64,000 bases of DNA from Fennellomyces sp. T-0311 (GCA_025266875.1 JALLLT010000020.1:372001-436000), one strand, 5' to 3'; counted from the first letter of the stretch, positions 23,331-35,402 are shown. Made by a program: numbers and translations. Notes: a model not told the origin generated them from the letters alone.

Positions 23331-24038
23331 TTAAGCGGGTGCAGAAGCCGCCGGCTTCTCATAGATTTCGCTCATCAAGTCCCAATCTTCCGGCACCACG
23401 TCCATCGTTGCACCCGTGGCTGTCTTGTCCGCCTCATGTGACACTTCTTTCACTACTACTGGAGTCAGCTCTTCTTCAGGCTTTTGTCTGTGCTTGCGCT
23501 GCTCCGCTATCCTCCTTCCCAAATCCTTCAGAAACCGGTCCAGCCGACGATGAAAGCCCAATAGCACCAGATGCAGCAGCCGTACCATTGGCCGCGAGAT
23601 GCTTCCTTCCTCGGTGATCTGGACAATCGCTCCCGTCGTCGTCGTGCTTATCTCGAACGTCCACGTCCCTACAAACGTCGGCTTCTTCTTCTTTTGCGTG
23701 GCGCTGTCTTCCTCCGTGATGCGCTTGACTATCTTGTTGTGGGCGATGACCGTTGTGATGCGTTTGTTGCGCGCCGTATACTCGGTGTACACCTGCTGTC
23801 CATCGTCTTGCTCTTGGCACTGCACGTCGATGCGCTCCAGCGTCGGCTGCCATGCGCTGTACTGCTCCACGTTGGTGAGGATCTGCCATATTTCCTCTGC
23901 CGTCGTATCCGGATATGAGCGTGTCCGCGACACCGTGTGCTCTTTGGGCAGTAGACAGCCAAGCACGTAGATGAACAAAGGCGTCGCTGGGATGAGCACG
24001 AGCACGATCGTAACAATGATTGCAAAGATTGAAATCAT
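23331..24038 (-). CDS. Membrane-anchored SRPBCC/START-like protein
   Basis: Single exon of 235 residues from the Met at 24038; an in-frame Met at 24074 would add 12 residues (MRTPPTLFFSPN) but the later start gives a cleaner N-terminal membrane anchor (MISIFAIIVTIVLVLIPA and on). The soluble part has the pattern of polyketide-cyclase/SRPBCC proteins: SRTRSYPDTTAEEIWQILTN, then YSAWQPTLERID, TFVGTWTFEIS and VQITEEGSISRPMVRLLHLV, ending in an amphipathic helix. SRPBCC folds bind hydrophobic ligands in a central cavity; the ligand is unknown. The C-terminal 50 residues are charged and likely disordered. Confidence 0.7.
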   Translation of the reverse strand: MISIFAIIVTIVLVLIPATPLFIYVLGCLLPKEHTVSRTRSYPDTTAEEIWQILTNVEQYSAWQPTLERIDVQCQEQDDGQQVYTEYTARNKRITTVIAHNKIVKRITEEDSATQKKKKPTFVGTWTFEISTTTTGAIVQITEEGSISRPMVRLLHLVLLGFHRRLDRFLKDLGRRIAEQRKHRQKPEEELTPVVVKEVSHEADKTATGATMDVVPEDWDLMSEIYEKPAASAPA

Positions 24039-24233
24039 GTTTGGAGAAAAAAAGAGAGTGGGGGGGGTTCGCAAGAAAATACAATAATAATAAAAAAGAG
24101 AGAGAGAGAGAATGAATGAACAAGCTGCGTATGTTTTTTGAAACTGGTCAGCTGCGAGAGATCAGAAATAGCGGCATATATTTCGCCTGAGCGAGGAATT
24201 CCTTCCGTCGGGTAAAGTGTGTGTGTTTTTTCC

Positions 24234-26593
24234 ATGGCAGCTGCACGTACGTTATCATTGCAATACCAACCTTTCCTCCCCCTTTTTTTTGTGCTAACCC
24301 AATCAACCAGCCTCATTGTTCGCTGCGGGCATTCTCACAGGTAAACGCGTCTTTCAACCGTTGGCAAAGACTGTGTGCTGATCACCGGCACGTGGAAAAG
24401 TCAGTGACACGGCCTCACTCGATGCAACACAGGACAAAAGCGGTCCTCTCATTGCAGAGTTGCTTACCGAGACTGAGCAGTACACCATTCAGCAAAGAGC
24501 CATTGTGCCCGATGAAACAAGGTCCATTCAACACACCATCGAGCACTGGGCTGACGTGGTCGGCCTTGACCTGATACTGATCACAGGTGGTACTGGGTTT
24601 GCCCCTCGCGACCAAACACCCGAGGTAATTCTTGTTGCTACACACATATATATAGAGATAAGCTTATACGGTTGCAATGCAGGCAGTGACGCCTCTGCTT
24701 GATCGATTGACGCCCGGAGTGACACATGTGCTACTGGCGAGCTCGTTGGCTGTTACGCCGTTTGCTGCGCTTTCTCGACCGGTGACAGGTATTCGTAAAA
24801 AGACATTTATCGTCACATTCCCAGGAAGTCCAAAGGCCTGCAAGGAAAACCTGTCGGCAATCATCCAAATCCTGCCGCATGGACTGGCCTTATTGTCCGA
24901 CAAGAAGGCATCTGCTCACGCCAAGCACTATCACGGACACACCCATCGTCACAAGCACAAGACGGGCGGTCATCAGTGTGTCCACCATTCCGATACACAC
25001 GGCCATCATGAGGGTCGCTCGGTATCATTAGATGCTCCTGGTAAGAAAAAGAGAGAGAGAGATACATCTGTCCATCCGCAGCTCGAACTAAAACAGGTGA
25101 AAACAAGTAACTCAACGAGCGCGAACATCACCGTATCCCATCATTCCCGTCGACCAAGCCGAAAAGATGGTGGCTGACCACGCGTATCTTACCGAGACCG
25201 TAACCATGCCCGTATCCGAGGAATTGATTGGACACGTTTTGGCAGAGGATGTCAAGGCCGTCGAAGCCGTGCCTGGCTATCGGGCATCCATTGTGGATGG
25301 CTACGCTGTGCGTGGTACGTTGCTCTTTTTTTTTTTTGGCTGTTTGACCAATTATTTGCTAAAAATGAAACAATGCCAGCATCCGAGGGTGCCGGCACCT
25401 TCACGGTTGGGTCCGTTTCCTTGGCAACGACGGCCAATGATGCAGCACCGATACCTGCGAACCACATTGCGCGCATTGCAACGGGAGGAATGGTACCAGC
25501 AGACATGGATGCCGTGGTGATGGTGGAGGATACGCGTCTAATCAAGACATCGGAGGATGGCAAAGAAGAGTTGCTGGTGGAGATACTGACCCAGTCCTCG
25601 GCAGGTGACAATATTCGCCCAGTCGGCAGTGATTGTGAAATTGGCACTGTGGTGGGATACAAGGGACAAACGATATCCACCGTGGGTGGCGAATTGGGTA
25701 TTATGGCATCCGTGGGCATTCGACATGTTCAAGTGTATCGTAAGCCTCGTGTGGGCGTCCTTTCCACTGGCAACGAGGTAGTGGACCATGTTAGCACTGC
25801 CACGCTCGAATTGGGCGAGATCCGCGATACGAATCGAATTACTTTGCTAGGTGCGATCAAAACGGCCGGGTTCGAGGCTGTTGATCTGGGCATCATCAAG
25901 GACAAAGTCGAGGATATTGCCGCACGGCTGGAGGATGCATTGCAAAAGGTGGATGTGCTTATTACGACGGGTGGCGTGTCGATGGGTGAGGCGGATTTCA
26001 TGAAGCCGGTGTTGGAGCAAAAGCTGGGAGCCACGATTCATTTTGGTCGAGTCAAGATGAAACCTGGGTAAAACCAATACACATCAACAAATCACAAAGG
26101 ACAAAAAAAAAGAATGACCTTTTTTTTTGTTCTGCTTAGAAAACCAACGACATTCGCCACTCGAGCGTCAGACAAAAAGTTGATCTTTGCGTTGCCAGGA
26201 AACCCTGCGTCGGCTACTGTCACATTCTATCTATTTGTTCTTCCGGCGCTGCGAAAGATGGCTGGTTACGCTCAGTATCGGAATGCCGTGGTCCAAGTGG
26301 AGGTAGACTGAGTTGGCTTTTTTTTGCCGTAAGACATGGATTGACTTTTGGAGATCATGCAGATTGCTGAGGACGTCTCATTGGATCCTCGGCCCGAGTA
26401 CCACCGAGTGCGGGTTTCAGTGGCAGGCAACAAACTTGTCGCCGGATCGACGGGAGGGCAACGCAGCAGTCGCATGCTCAGTCTCCGTCAAGCCAACGGA
26501 CTGCTCCAGTTACCGGCGCTCACCGCAGATAGACAAACGATAGCTAAAGGAACCAGCGTGCCTTGTCTGCTTATCGGCCAATTGAACGTTTGA
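24234..26593 (+). CDS. cnxE: Gephyrin-type molybdenum cofactor synthase (MogA-MoeA fusion)
   Basis: Eight exons: 24234-24246, 24311-24340, 24401-24624, 24683-25040, 25108-25314, 25380-26067, 26140-26302 and 26363-26593; about 637 residues. The first two exons are only 13 and 30 nt. The N-terminal G (MogA) domain has [30 protein letters not shown] and [13 protein letters not shown] His-rich linker (about residues 170-205) follows. The E (MoeA) domain has [72 protein letters not shown] and [14 protein letters not shown]. The G domain adenylates molybdopterin and the E domain inserts molybdate, in the cytosol. The exon 5 acceptor is ambiguous (25107 or 25119); both keep the frame and differ by four residues. 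Confidence 0.92.
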
Positions 26594-26704
26594 AGGGTTG
26601 CTGCGGTGGGCGGAGCTTGCAGTTTTTTTTTGTGTGTGTTTCTTTGATTAAAAAAAAAAAGTCGACCCCTCGTTTTTCTTTCGATCTTCCAACGTCTGTT
26701 CCCG

Positions 26705-29700
26705 ATGGCTGTAGCAACCAACGATACAGCTGCGACCATTGCAGATCTCTTGACTCAAATCAACACTGCACCGACGAGCGAGGAGTGTGACAAGGCAGCT
26801 CGGGACCTGGCCAAGATCGTCAAGGATGGCGGCTTGATTCTCTTGAAGCATCATGGCGTTCTCGACAAGCTGAATGCGGCGGCACGCAACAAAAAGTCTG
26901 GTCTTGAGCGAGAAGGAGGATTGATCGGATTCAATGCGCTTGCGGACGTCCTTGGCAATGCGGGCCAGCCGATTCTTTTGCAATACCTTGGTCTGTTCCT
27001 TGACATGCATGCCGATAAGGGCGCTGTCGTTCAGGAGGCTGCTCAAATGGCTGCCGAGACGTTGATCGATAACATGCGTCCAGAAGCGGCGCAAATCCTG
27101 TTGCCCATCTTGTTTGAAGGGATGAACGGCAATGGCAAAAAGTGGCAGACCAAGCTGGGCGCATTAAAGCTGTTGCAACGGTACACGCAAAAGGCTGCCG
27201 AGCAGATTGGCGAATGTTTGCCGCAGATCATTCCCGAAGTGTCGAACTGTTTGGCGGACACCAAGGCCGACGTTGCGCAACAGGCGCAAAAGACAATGAT
27301 GGCCGTGTGCGCGGTGGGTGGCAATCCGGATATCGAGCGTCATTTGAAGGATTTGGTGCTGTGCATGGGTGATCCGACCCGCGTTGCAAAGACCATTGAA
27401 AAGTTGGCCGCCACTACCTTTGTCGCCGAAGTCAACGGTCCCACCTTGGCCATCATGGTGCCGCTGTTAACACGTGCGCTCAATGAACGATCCACCCTCC
27501 TCCTGCGCCAAACCGTCGTGATTGTCGATAACTTGTGTAAACTCGTCCGCGATCCTCGCACCGCCGCCCAATTCTTGCCGCAGCTTTACCCCGGTGTCAA
27601 CCATCAAGCGGAAGGTGCCGCGTTCCCCGAAATCCGTGAGCTGGCCGGCCGCGCCAAGAAGACTTTGATCGATGCAGGCGGCAGCGAAGAAACCAATGAC
27701 ACTACCTTTACAGTGTCCGCCGAGGATGCTACCAAGGTGATTCGCGCCGAGGCCACCAAGATCCAGGGATTCCTCGATTCCTTCTTCAATCCGTTCATCA
27801 CGTACACCGGCACCGTGGTGGCTGATTGGGTACGTCAGGAACTGTATGTCAAGGACACATGGACCAAGGTCATCACCGATTACATGAGCACCGTGTTGAT
27901 GCCCCAAGACGTGCCCATCATGTGTAACCGCGTATTCGACCACTTTATGAATCTTTACAAGGAGCACGGCGGAAGCATCGATACAGCATTCGATGAACAG
28001 GAAGGCGAAGAACTGTGCCGCATCGACGATTTCTCGCTTGCGTACGGCACCCGTCTGTTGCTCAACCACACCAAGCTCAAGCTGCATCGCGGCCAACGCT
28101 ACGGTTTGTGCGGCGAGAACGGTGCGGGCAAATCCACATTGATGCGCTCGATCCATCAGGGCAAGGTCGAGGAGTTTCCGTCCAAGGACGAGGTCAAGAC
28201 GGCGTTTGTCGATTACGCTGCACAGGGCGCCGATACGTCGTTGAATGTGTTGGATTATGCATGCGCGGATCCCAATCTCAAAGACTTGACGCGCGAGGAT
28301 ATCAAGAAGGGCTTGCAGGATGTCGGCTTTGATGAGGCTCGATTGCAGGTCCAAGTTAGCGCATTGTCGGGTGGGTGGAAGATGAAGCTCGAACTGGCCA
28401 GAGCCATCCTGTACAAGGCAGACATTTTGCTGCTCGACGAACCTACCAACCATTTGGACGTCACCAACGTAAAGTGGTTGCAGGATTATCTGGTCAGCCA
28501 GAAGGAGGTGACGTGCTTGATTGTTTCTCACGACCCCGGCTTTTTGGATGCTGTGTGCACCAACATCCTCCATTACGAAAAGAAGAAGCTGCGTCTCTAT
28601 CCAGGCAACCTCTCACGGTAAGCTAAACAATAGAGATATATATATATGGAAAGTGTGCTGATGGATGATGTCATGCAGATTTGTTGAGCAATACCCACCC
28701 GCAGCCAACTACTATACCCTTGAATCGTCCACCGTGAGCTTCTCGTTCCCCAAGCCATCGCTTCTCCAGGGCGTGCGAAGCAACACCAAGGCCATTCTCA
28801 AGGCCACCAACTGCACCTTCCAGTACCCCGGCGCGCCCAAGCCGTCGCTGTACAATGCGTCCATTTCGTTGTCGCTTTCGTCGCGCGTATCGGTGCTTGG
28901 CCCCAACGGTGCCGGCAAGACCACGTTGATCAAGTTGCTGACCGGCGAAGTCATCCCGCAAGAAGGCATTGTGTGGCGCCATCCCGCGCTCCGCATCGGC
29001 TACGTTGCGCAGCACGCGTTCCACCATTTGGAGCAGCATCTCGAAAAGACGCCGATGGACTACCTGCGATGGCGTTACGAAACGGGCGAAGACAAGGAAG
29101 TGGGGATGAAGGAGACGCGTCAAGTGACCGACGACGAAAAGGCACAGATGGAAAAGTTCATTACGATCGATGGCAAGTCGCGTCAAATCGAATACCTGCT
29201 TGGTCGAGCCAAGTTCAAGAAGACGTTCCAGTACGAAATCAAGTGGCGCAACGAGCGACACAAGTTCAACAGCTGGGTGTCGCGCGAGAAGCTGCTCGAG
29301 TTGGGATTCCAAAAGTTGGTGCAGCAGTTTGACGACAAGGAGGCTTCGCGCGAAGGTTTGATGTATCGCGAACTGACCGTGGGTGCCATTCGACAGCATT
29401 TTACGGATATTGGCTTGGATCCCGACATTGCGCAGTACAGCAAAGTGAGCGAGTTGTCGGGCGGTCAGAAGGTCAAGGTGGTGATTGCGGCGGCCATGTG
29501 GAACAACTCGCACATGTTGGTGCTTGACGAACCGACCAACTTTTTGGACAGAGATGCGTTGGGCGGATTGGCCAATGCCATCAAGTCGTGGGACGGTGCT
29601 GTGGTGATGATTTCTCACTCGGACGAATTCACTTCGGCCCTTTGTCCCGAAGCGTGGCATCTGGAGGCCGGCCACATCAAGAAGGCTGGCAAGTCGGCCG

Positions 29701-29867
29701 TGGAAGACGAGGGCGGCATTGATGAAGAGGCAGTCAAGGCCAAGCTCAGCAAGAAGAAGAAGAAGACCAGAAAGGAGCAGAAGGATCAAGAGGCTCGTCG
29801 TCGCGCACGACAGCTCAAGTGGTTGATTGAAGGCGGTGAACGCGAACCTGACACTGACAGCGACTAG
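26705..29867 (+). CDS. TEF3: Translation elongation factor 3 (eEF3)
   Basis: Two exons, 26705-28617 and 28679-29867; 1033 residues, the usual length. HEAT repeats fill about residues 1-320, then a four-helix region, then two ABC ATPase domains. ABC1 has GLCGENGAGKSTL, LSGGWKMKLELARA and LLLDEPTNHLD. ABC2 has VLGPNGAGKTTLIKLL, LSGGQKVKVVIAAAM and LVLDEPTNFLD, with a chromodomain-like insertion between its Walker A and signature motifs. The C-terminus is Lys-rich (LSKKKKKTRKEQKDQE). eEF3 binds the ribosomal E site and drives tRNA release in fungi. High GC in codon third positions relative to neighbours fits a highly expressed gene and also produces long antisense frames without meaning. Confidence 0.98.
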
Positions 29868-29874
29868 ACATATA

Positions 29875-29921
29875 GACACACACACAGACACACACACAGA
29901 CACACACACACACACACACAC
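29875..29921. repeat. (CA)n microsatellite in the eEF3 3' region
   Basis: CACACAGACACACACACAGA and continuing CA dinucleotides with interspersed CAGA units, beginning directly after the stop codon; probably in the 3' UTR. Confidence 0.85.
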
Positions 29922-30063
29922 GCAAAAGCATTCTCTCCTCCCCGCATATAGATTAGAACCCTCTATAACATCACACATGCACAACACATCGCACACGACT
30001 CCACTACGTATTTATACTCTTTTTTTCTTCATCCATCCATTTCCGCACTAAAAAAAAGAAGAT

Positions 30064-31202
30064 CTACATTGTTTTTGTATGTTCGGCGGGTCGCCACACC
30101 GGTATGGGGTCGGGTTTGGCTTCGTCTGTGTACGGTACTTCTTGCGTGGTCGAGGCTGTTGCTAGACCGCCGGCGCTGCTGGTTTCATAGTCTTCGTAGG
30201 GCGGGATGATGGGGTCACTGTGAAGTTCCGGCGACGCTGCTGACAAGTGTGTAGGTGACGACATGGTTGAGATACCAACTGCTGCTGCTGCTGCCGCATC
30301 TTCTGCAGCGGCGGCCACCACTGCTTCGTCTGGTACGGTGGTAGTCGATCCACCCGCCACGTAGGACTTCATTGCTTCCTCGTACTCCTCCATCTCCTTT
30401 CTATACATGTCGTAGTATTTCTGGTTTGTCCAATCTTGTTAGCCACGCGCAAACGCATCGAAACGGAAAGCGTGTACCTGTTTCTCCTCCTTGGTAAGAC
30501 CCTTCCACTTTTGACCCAGCAATTTCGTCACGTCGCCCAGATTCTCTTGCGGAAACTCGTCCTTGATTTTATCTCGTTCCAGTCGACAGTACAGAAAAAA
30601 CACGTTGCCCGGACCTTTGGGCGCGTTTGGGTCTTTCTTTTTCTTTGGCTTGAGCATCTTGTCTATCCGTCCTCGTTTCCCGTGATTTGAGCGATACTGA
30701 TATGTACGGATGAGTACATATATATATATACTCAACACGTTCCCCGAATCAATGGTTACCAGTTCATCCTCGTATCCTATATCCGAATGATCACTGTCAC
30801 CAGTCACTGCATTTGTTCGAGAACCATGATGCTGCATTTTTTCCATCCTTTCTAACAAAAATCTGGAAAGGAGTTCAGAGAGAGGGGGTTTCCTTATGCA
30901 ACTATTTAAGACCATCATATACTGACGTTCGTTCCAGTCGTAAGCGGTTAATACTTTTGCGAGCTTTGTGGATCCGGACATGAAGTAAATCGTTATCCTA
31001 AAAGTTTTTTTTTTTTAAGCTCAACGACCCTTTTTGCTTAGCACTAGGCATAAAAAGCTGATTACATCTTCAATGTCGCGAACTCTTCGCTTCAGTTCCT
31101 TATATTTGCTTCTGTACTTGTCTAAAGTGGTGTTGCCATGGTGTTAATAACCTTGGTGACGTTTTCAAAAAAAGTTTGCTCGTGTGGATTACCTTCGCTC
31201 AT
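30064..31202 (-). CDS. HMG-box protein with coiled coil, INO80-subunit (Nhp10)-like
   Basis: Five exons: 31202-31193, 31121-31066, 30997-30927, 30862-30478 and 30420-30064; 292 residues. Exon 1 encodes only MSE plus one base. The N-terminal 55 residues form a basic coiled coil (YKELKRRVRDIEDDNDLLH, then KSINRLRLERTSFLLERME), the arrangement seen in Nhp10 and TFPT-like INO80 subunits. The HMG box runs from KKDPNAPKGPGNVFFLYC through LGQKWKGLTKEEKQKYYDM to EEAMKSY and is split by the last intron. The C-terminus is Ala-rich, then acidic and Pro-rich. The protein should be nuclear, binding DNA without strong sequence preference within a chromatin remodeller. A 42-nt GT-AG segment (30697-30738) could be a further in-frame intron removing 14 residues before the HMG box. 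Confidence 0.82.
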
Positions 31203-32763
31203 TATCAAGTTTTGGTTTATAAAAGAAGGAAAAAGGAGAGTAAGTGGAAAAAAAGCAAAAGTGTTATACACACAAAAGGGGACTCTTTTTCTGAGGTGAA
31301 AATGGACCACCTTATTTGGTGGTGTTAAGCGTACTTTCGTTTTTTCATATATATAAAAACCATGACCCATCCAAAAATAGGTGGAAAACAAAAATGCAAA
31401 CACCGTTCGTTGCTTTGCACACACCCACACTCAGAAATTGCTTACGGTACCCAGACTACTCCTGGGAACAGAATAAGGTCGCTTGCTAGAATATTCTGGT
31501 TTCACCATAAACTTTATTGTTCCATGAAAGATAGCATCCCATTGATCGATTCAAACACATATTGTCATTCTCTGGCATTACCAAATACGACCACTTTCGT
31601 GTCTGGGAAAGCACGCGCACAGCTGTTGCAGTGGATAGTGCAATACCCTTTTCAATATCCGGCTTTTAATGCTTTGTACTATGGTGAATTTCTGCCATGG
31701 CACACAAAATATGTAACTATTAAAGATTCGATCATGCAGTTACCTAACGATCTGTGGGAGCATAAATTCGAATCCAGACGGATTTGGCTCACTGGCTGTC
31801 AAGGGCGTTGTCCATTCAAAATATTTGTCTCCCACAAAAAAAAAGGCTTCTACGATTCAGTATAACTAATTCACACGAGAGGCTTTGATGACAGAGTAGT
31901 AGTATATAGAGTTAGCACGTATACCGTAGTATGGTCATTGCATAAATCAGATGGTCATGGGCCCGTGTAGTATCTCGTTTATAAAAATGGTGCTTATGTA
32001 ACATTTGTTTGTCACTCTACAGAACAATTTTTTACCCAAAAAGGCGTCGATGGAGCGTTGTCCTACTACTGCTCTTGGATGATGATCGCGGTGGTGAATG
32101 TGCTGTTGCTGCGAGTTCTGCCAGTGCTTGTCTTACTGGAAAAAAAATGCTCTCGTAAGCTATAGACCGCTGAAGGCATCTCGTCCGAAGAAAAAAAAAG
32201 ATGACTTGGCGGTATTGGAGGCCACTTTACTGTGTGCAAATGATGTAACGATGTTGTCTCGACAGCACAATTCAAGTGGACGAATGCAGTGCTTTATGGT
32301 GAACCCGTTTCCGCTTCGTTTATGCCAATGAATGGCTTCGTTGCAGTGCAGAGCTTGGACACACGCTTTAAACTATGGGAACCTGCGACAAAATACTCGT
32401 TTAAAGTGTCTTATACGATGGAGCGGAGCTCTTTTGTGCATGACTCTAACTTGACTTTCGAGTTTGCCCGCAAGAGGTGCATTTAGCTTGGCTGACTCGA
32501 CGACCCTGCGATGGCGGTCTTGTTCAGGGTGATATCTATATAATAGAATTGATGACAAACATTAGAAGCCTCCTACATACGCGACTTTGCTCGTTTTTGC
32601 GATGTAGGCAGAGGCGATGGTTTGAAAAAGGTGATGATAGGTGCCCACCAACTGGGCGGCTCACATCCCTTTGAAATTAATGTAAACCCCGCTCGCCGAA
32701 CCCGCCATATCGACAGACGAAGGGGCCTATCGAGGCTCCCCCTCTCTTTTCTGGGTAATCAAA
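31203..32763. other. Intergenic with unassigned coding-like fragments
   Basis: Plus-strand frames at about 31525-31865 (TTFVSGKARAQLLQWIVQYP, then YYGEFLPWHTKYVTIKDS) and 32265-32486 (MNGFVAVQSLDTRFKLWEPA, then SFKVSYTMERSSFVH) look protein-like in composition. The sequence between them contains stops in all frames and no convincing splice sites. They could be exons of one gene of unknown type, or a decayed gene. I do not recognise the family. Confidence 0.35.
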
Positions 32764-33364
32764 ATGGTAAGCCATCCATCCATCCTTTACGAAGCAGTGC
32801 ATCCATAGCCTAGCCGCATCCATCCGAACGTCAACAGCAATCGAATCAGCTCGAAAGAACGCCAATCACGAAACCAATTTTTTAATTGTTTTCTATGCGA
32901 GATGACCGATTGCGGCTGCGAAACAGAATTGGGAACGCGAACACTCATTCGTCTTTTTTTTTTTCTTTTGCAAACTTAGGTCAACATTCCCAAGACCCGA
33001 AACACCTTCTGCAAGGGCCAAAAGTGCCGCAAGCACACTCCCCACAAGGTGACGCAGTACAAGACCGGTAAGGCTTCCTTGGCTGCCCAGGGTAAGCGTC
33101 GTTACGATCGTAAGCAGTCCGGTTATGGTGGTCAGACCAAGCCCGTCTTCCACAAGAAGGCCAAGACCACCAAGAAGATTGTCCTTCGTCTTGAATGCAC
33201 TGGTAATTGAGATAAAAATGGGTAAAAAAGGGGCACCATGGCAGAAGGCTAATGAATAATGGGATACAGCATGCAAGTACAAGATGCAGCTTCCTATCAA
33301 GCGTTGCAAGCACTTCGAGTTGGGTGGTGACAAGAAGACCAAGGGTGCTGCTCTCGTTTTCTAA
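32764..33364 (+). CDS. RPL42: 60S ribosomal protein eL42 (L36a/L44)
   Basis: Three exons: 32764-32766 (just the ATG), 32980-33202 and 33270-33364; 106 residues, the family length. Begins [17 protein letters not shown], contains [38 protein letters not shown] and [20 protein letters not shown], and ends GAALVF. The two CxxC-like pairs form the zinc site. It is part of the large subunit near the E site. An intron directly after the start codon is common in fungal ribosomal protein genes. The residue after GYGGQTK is Pro, the form associated in other fungi with cycloheximide sensitivity. Confidence 0.97.
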
Positions 33365-33420
33365 GCATTTTTTTTATTGCTTATTTGAAATAAAAAGAGA
33401 GGGATTGCCGGATTCCACAA

Positions 33421-35402
33421 CTAATTGATGGCTACACCGATACCACGCGAATCAACAAACGAGCCATGGAGCGTGAGGGCGTTGAATGCGCCCATGGTCG
33501 AGCGACCTAGCTCTCGCATTGTGTGCGCATCGAGGATGAGCATGAAAAACATTTCTTCGCCTTGTTCTGTTTTGGCGTTCACCACGGATAGCACCACGCC
33601 GTCGTCTTCTTCAGTGCCGTCTGGATTGGCCACAAAGATAGGTTCCGAGCATGAACAGCCGGGCCTGTCCCAGATCTTGGCTGTGCTTGCGTGATCTGTG
33701 TTGGGGCCGTGGTACGGGTTGTCCAGATCCACCTTGATCAACCCATTGACGACCGCGCCCGACGCATAAGAAGGTGCATAGCGTGATTCGCACACGCCAT
33801 AGAGATAGCGATATTTTTTAAGATTGTAGCGCTGGCTGAACCGAGGCAACTCCACGTCTTGGGCAAGCACCGAGTAGGAAGCCACACGTCGCTTGTTGTA
33901 TTCGCGCATGCCAGTAAACAGGTATCCACCGCTCCAATTGTTCGCCGACCACGGATAGGTGTTCTCGCATGGCACTTGACCCAGACGATAGCGTCTGACT
34001 TGGGATGGTGCGATCTTGTTGTCAGCCTTGCCCTGGGCCTTCTTTTTGACCACAAACCGTGCAGGTTGAACTCGATCTAGGTCAACTTTGCCATTCGGCG
34101 CCTTGCCCAGCTCAAAACTGGCATCCACGATATCCGTGTTCTCGTACATGCAATAATCGAGAAAAATCACGCGCTCGGTGCCGCCACCAGGCAATGGGAC
34201 ATCCTCGTCCCACGCGTTCGCTGAATGGAATCCAAAGCATGGATCCGCTTCATATGTGGCAATGTGCCGCTTGGTATGTCGGTCGATCACATGAAACAAA
34301 GTGCGCACGCTACCATCCCATTGGAACGTCTGGTACGCGTTCGAATAGTAAAGCGCTGCCATCCCGCCCGCGCCATAGTAGTATGGAAAGTTGGGGACGA
34401 TAATGTAGTTCTTGGTCAGGTTGAACGAATGGATGTATGCGGGCCTGAGTGTCTCCATCGTGTTCCACGAGCCAAGATGGCGCCAGATAGGTTCATGCAC
34501 CGTAGCTTCAGGTGGAGGCATGTTTTCCTTGCCTGGCACGGGGTGGTACGGGCTCAGCGAGAACGTTTGGAAACTAGGAATCGGGCCTAGCCTGACCATA
34601 AAGTTGATGTACTCGTTTGTTTCATCATCATACTGGTGATGAGAAGCACACAACATGCCCCACAGTTTCTTGTCAATGTGCTTGTGTGTGAACATCTTGA
34701 GCGGCTCTAGTGTCATGTTTACTTGTTTAACAACCGGTTACTTCGAGTAGAGGGATGTACTTACTTAGAGTCTCCTTGTCGACCAGCTGCAAGGTGTCAG
34801 CGTCTCTTTTGACAACGACTGCTTCGCCGCGCTTGACGCCTGTCTCTTGCTCAAGTCGTTTGCCAAGGGGAAAGTTGGGCGTAATGGTAACGTTGACCAT
34901 GTCATACTCCGGATCCACTTCCTGTTTGGCCATCGTGTTATTAAACTCGGCAAGATGATGATAAAATGTCTGAATCCTTCCAAAGATGGTCTTGCAAGGA
35001 TCAGGACCGAATGTCAACAAGGTCTTGTCATTATTGCGTATCCGCTGCTCCAATCCGTGAGAGGTGTGGCGCGAACAGTACTTGACAGTTTGGTCCTTGC
35101 CATTAATCTCAAACCGATGGAGCATTCCTAGACCATCGAAGGGGTGTCCAATATGGTGCGTGTCGCCGTTATCCAGCAGGATGTTGTATCGACCCGATCC
35201 TTAAAGCATATGTTAGTTGCCTAGCAACAGGCCGACTTGGATACGCATTACCTGAGCGATAAAGTACGCCGTTCACCCACGAAGGTACCTGACCTTCAAT
35301 CCTGACCGTAATGGGCTGTTCATAAGCAGGCGCATTGTCAAAGCCAACCGGCGAAGGTGCCGGCTCGCCTTTGTTTGGATTCAATGCGGCAGGAGTTCTC
35401 AT
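33421..35402 (-). CDS. Carotenoid cleavage oxygenase (RPE65/CCD family)
   Basis: Three exons: 35402-35252, 35199-34765 and 34706-33421; 623 residues. The four iron-binding His of the seven-bladed propeller can be placed in MFTHKHIDKKLWGM, YIHSFNLTKNYIIVPN, CFGFHSANAWDED and LTLHGSFVD. N-terminal landmarks are VPSWVNGVLYRSGSGRYN and HHIGHPFDGLGMLHRF. No signal peptide. The family cleaves carotenoids or apocarotenoids with Fe(II) and O2. In Mucorales, such enzymes (CarS, AcaA, TSP3) make precursors of trisporoid mating pheromones; the match to that role is likely by lineage but not proven from sequence alone. Its stop lies 56 bp from that of the convergent eL42 gene and its promoter abuts that of Cce1. 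Confidence 0.92.

Noticed and set aside
27467..29996. Long antisense frames (368 and 441 codons) opposite the eEF3 gene
   Set aside because: They arise from the strong codon bias and GC-rich third positions of eEF3; their translations have no motifs and no start context.
29827..30051. Frame with Asp-Thr-His repeats after eEF3
   Set aside because: It is the CA microsatellite translated.
31122..31430. 102-codon minus-strand frame ahead of the HMG gene
   Set aside because: Most of it is the promoter and first intron of the INO80-type gene; only its internal Met at 31202 is used as the start.
31765..31780. tRNA B-box-like sequence (ATTCGAATCC)
   Set aside because: No matching A box or cloverleaf stems nearby; it lies in a protein-like frame.
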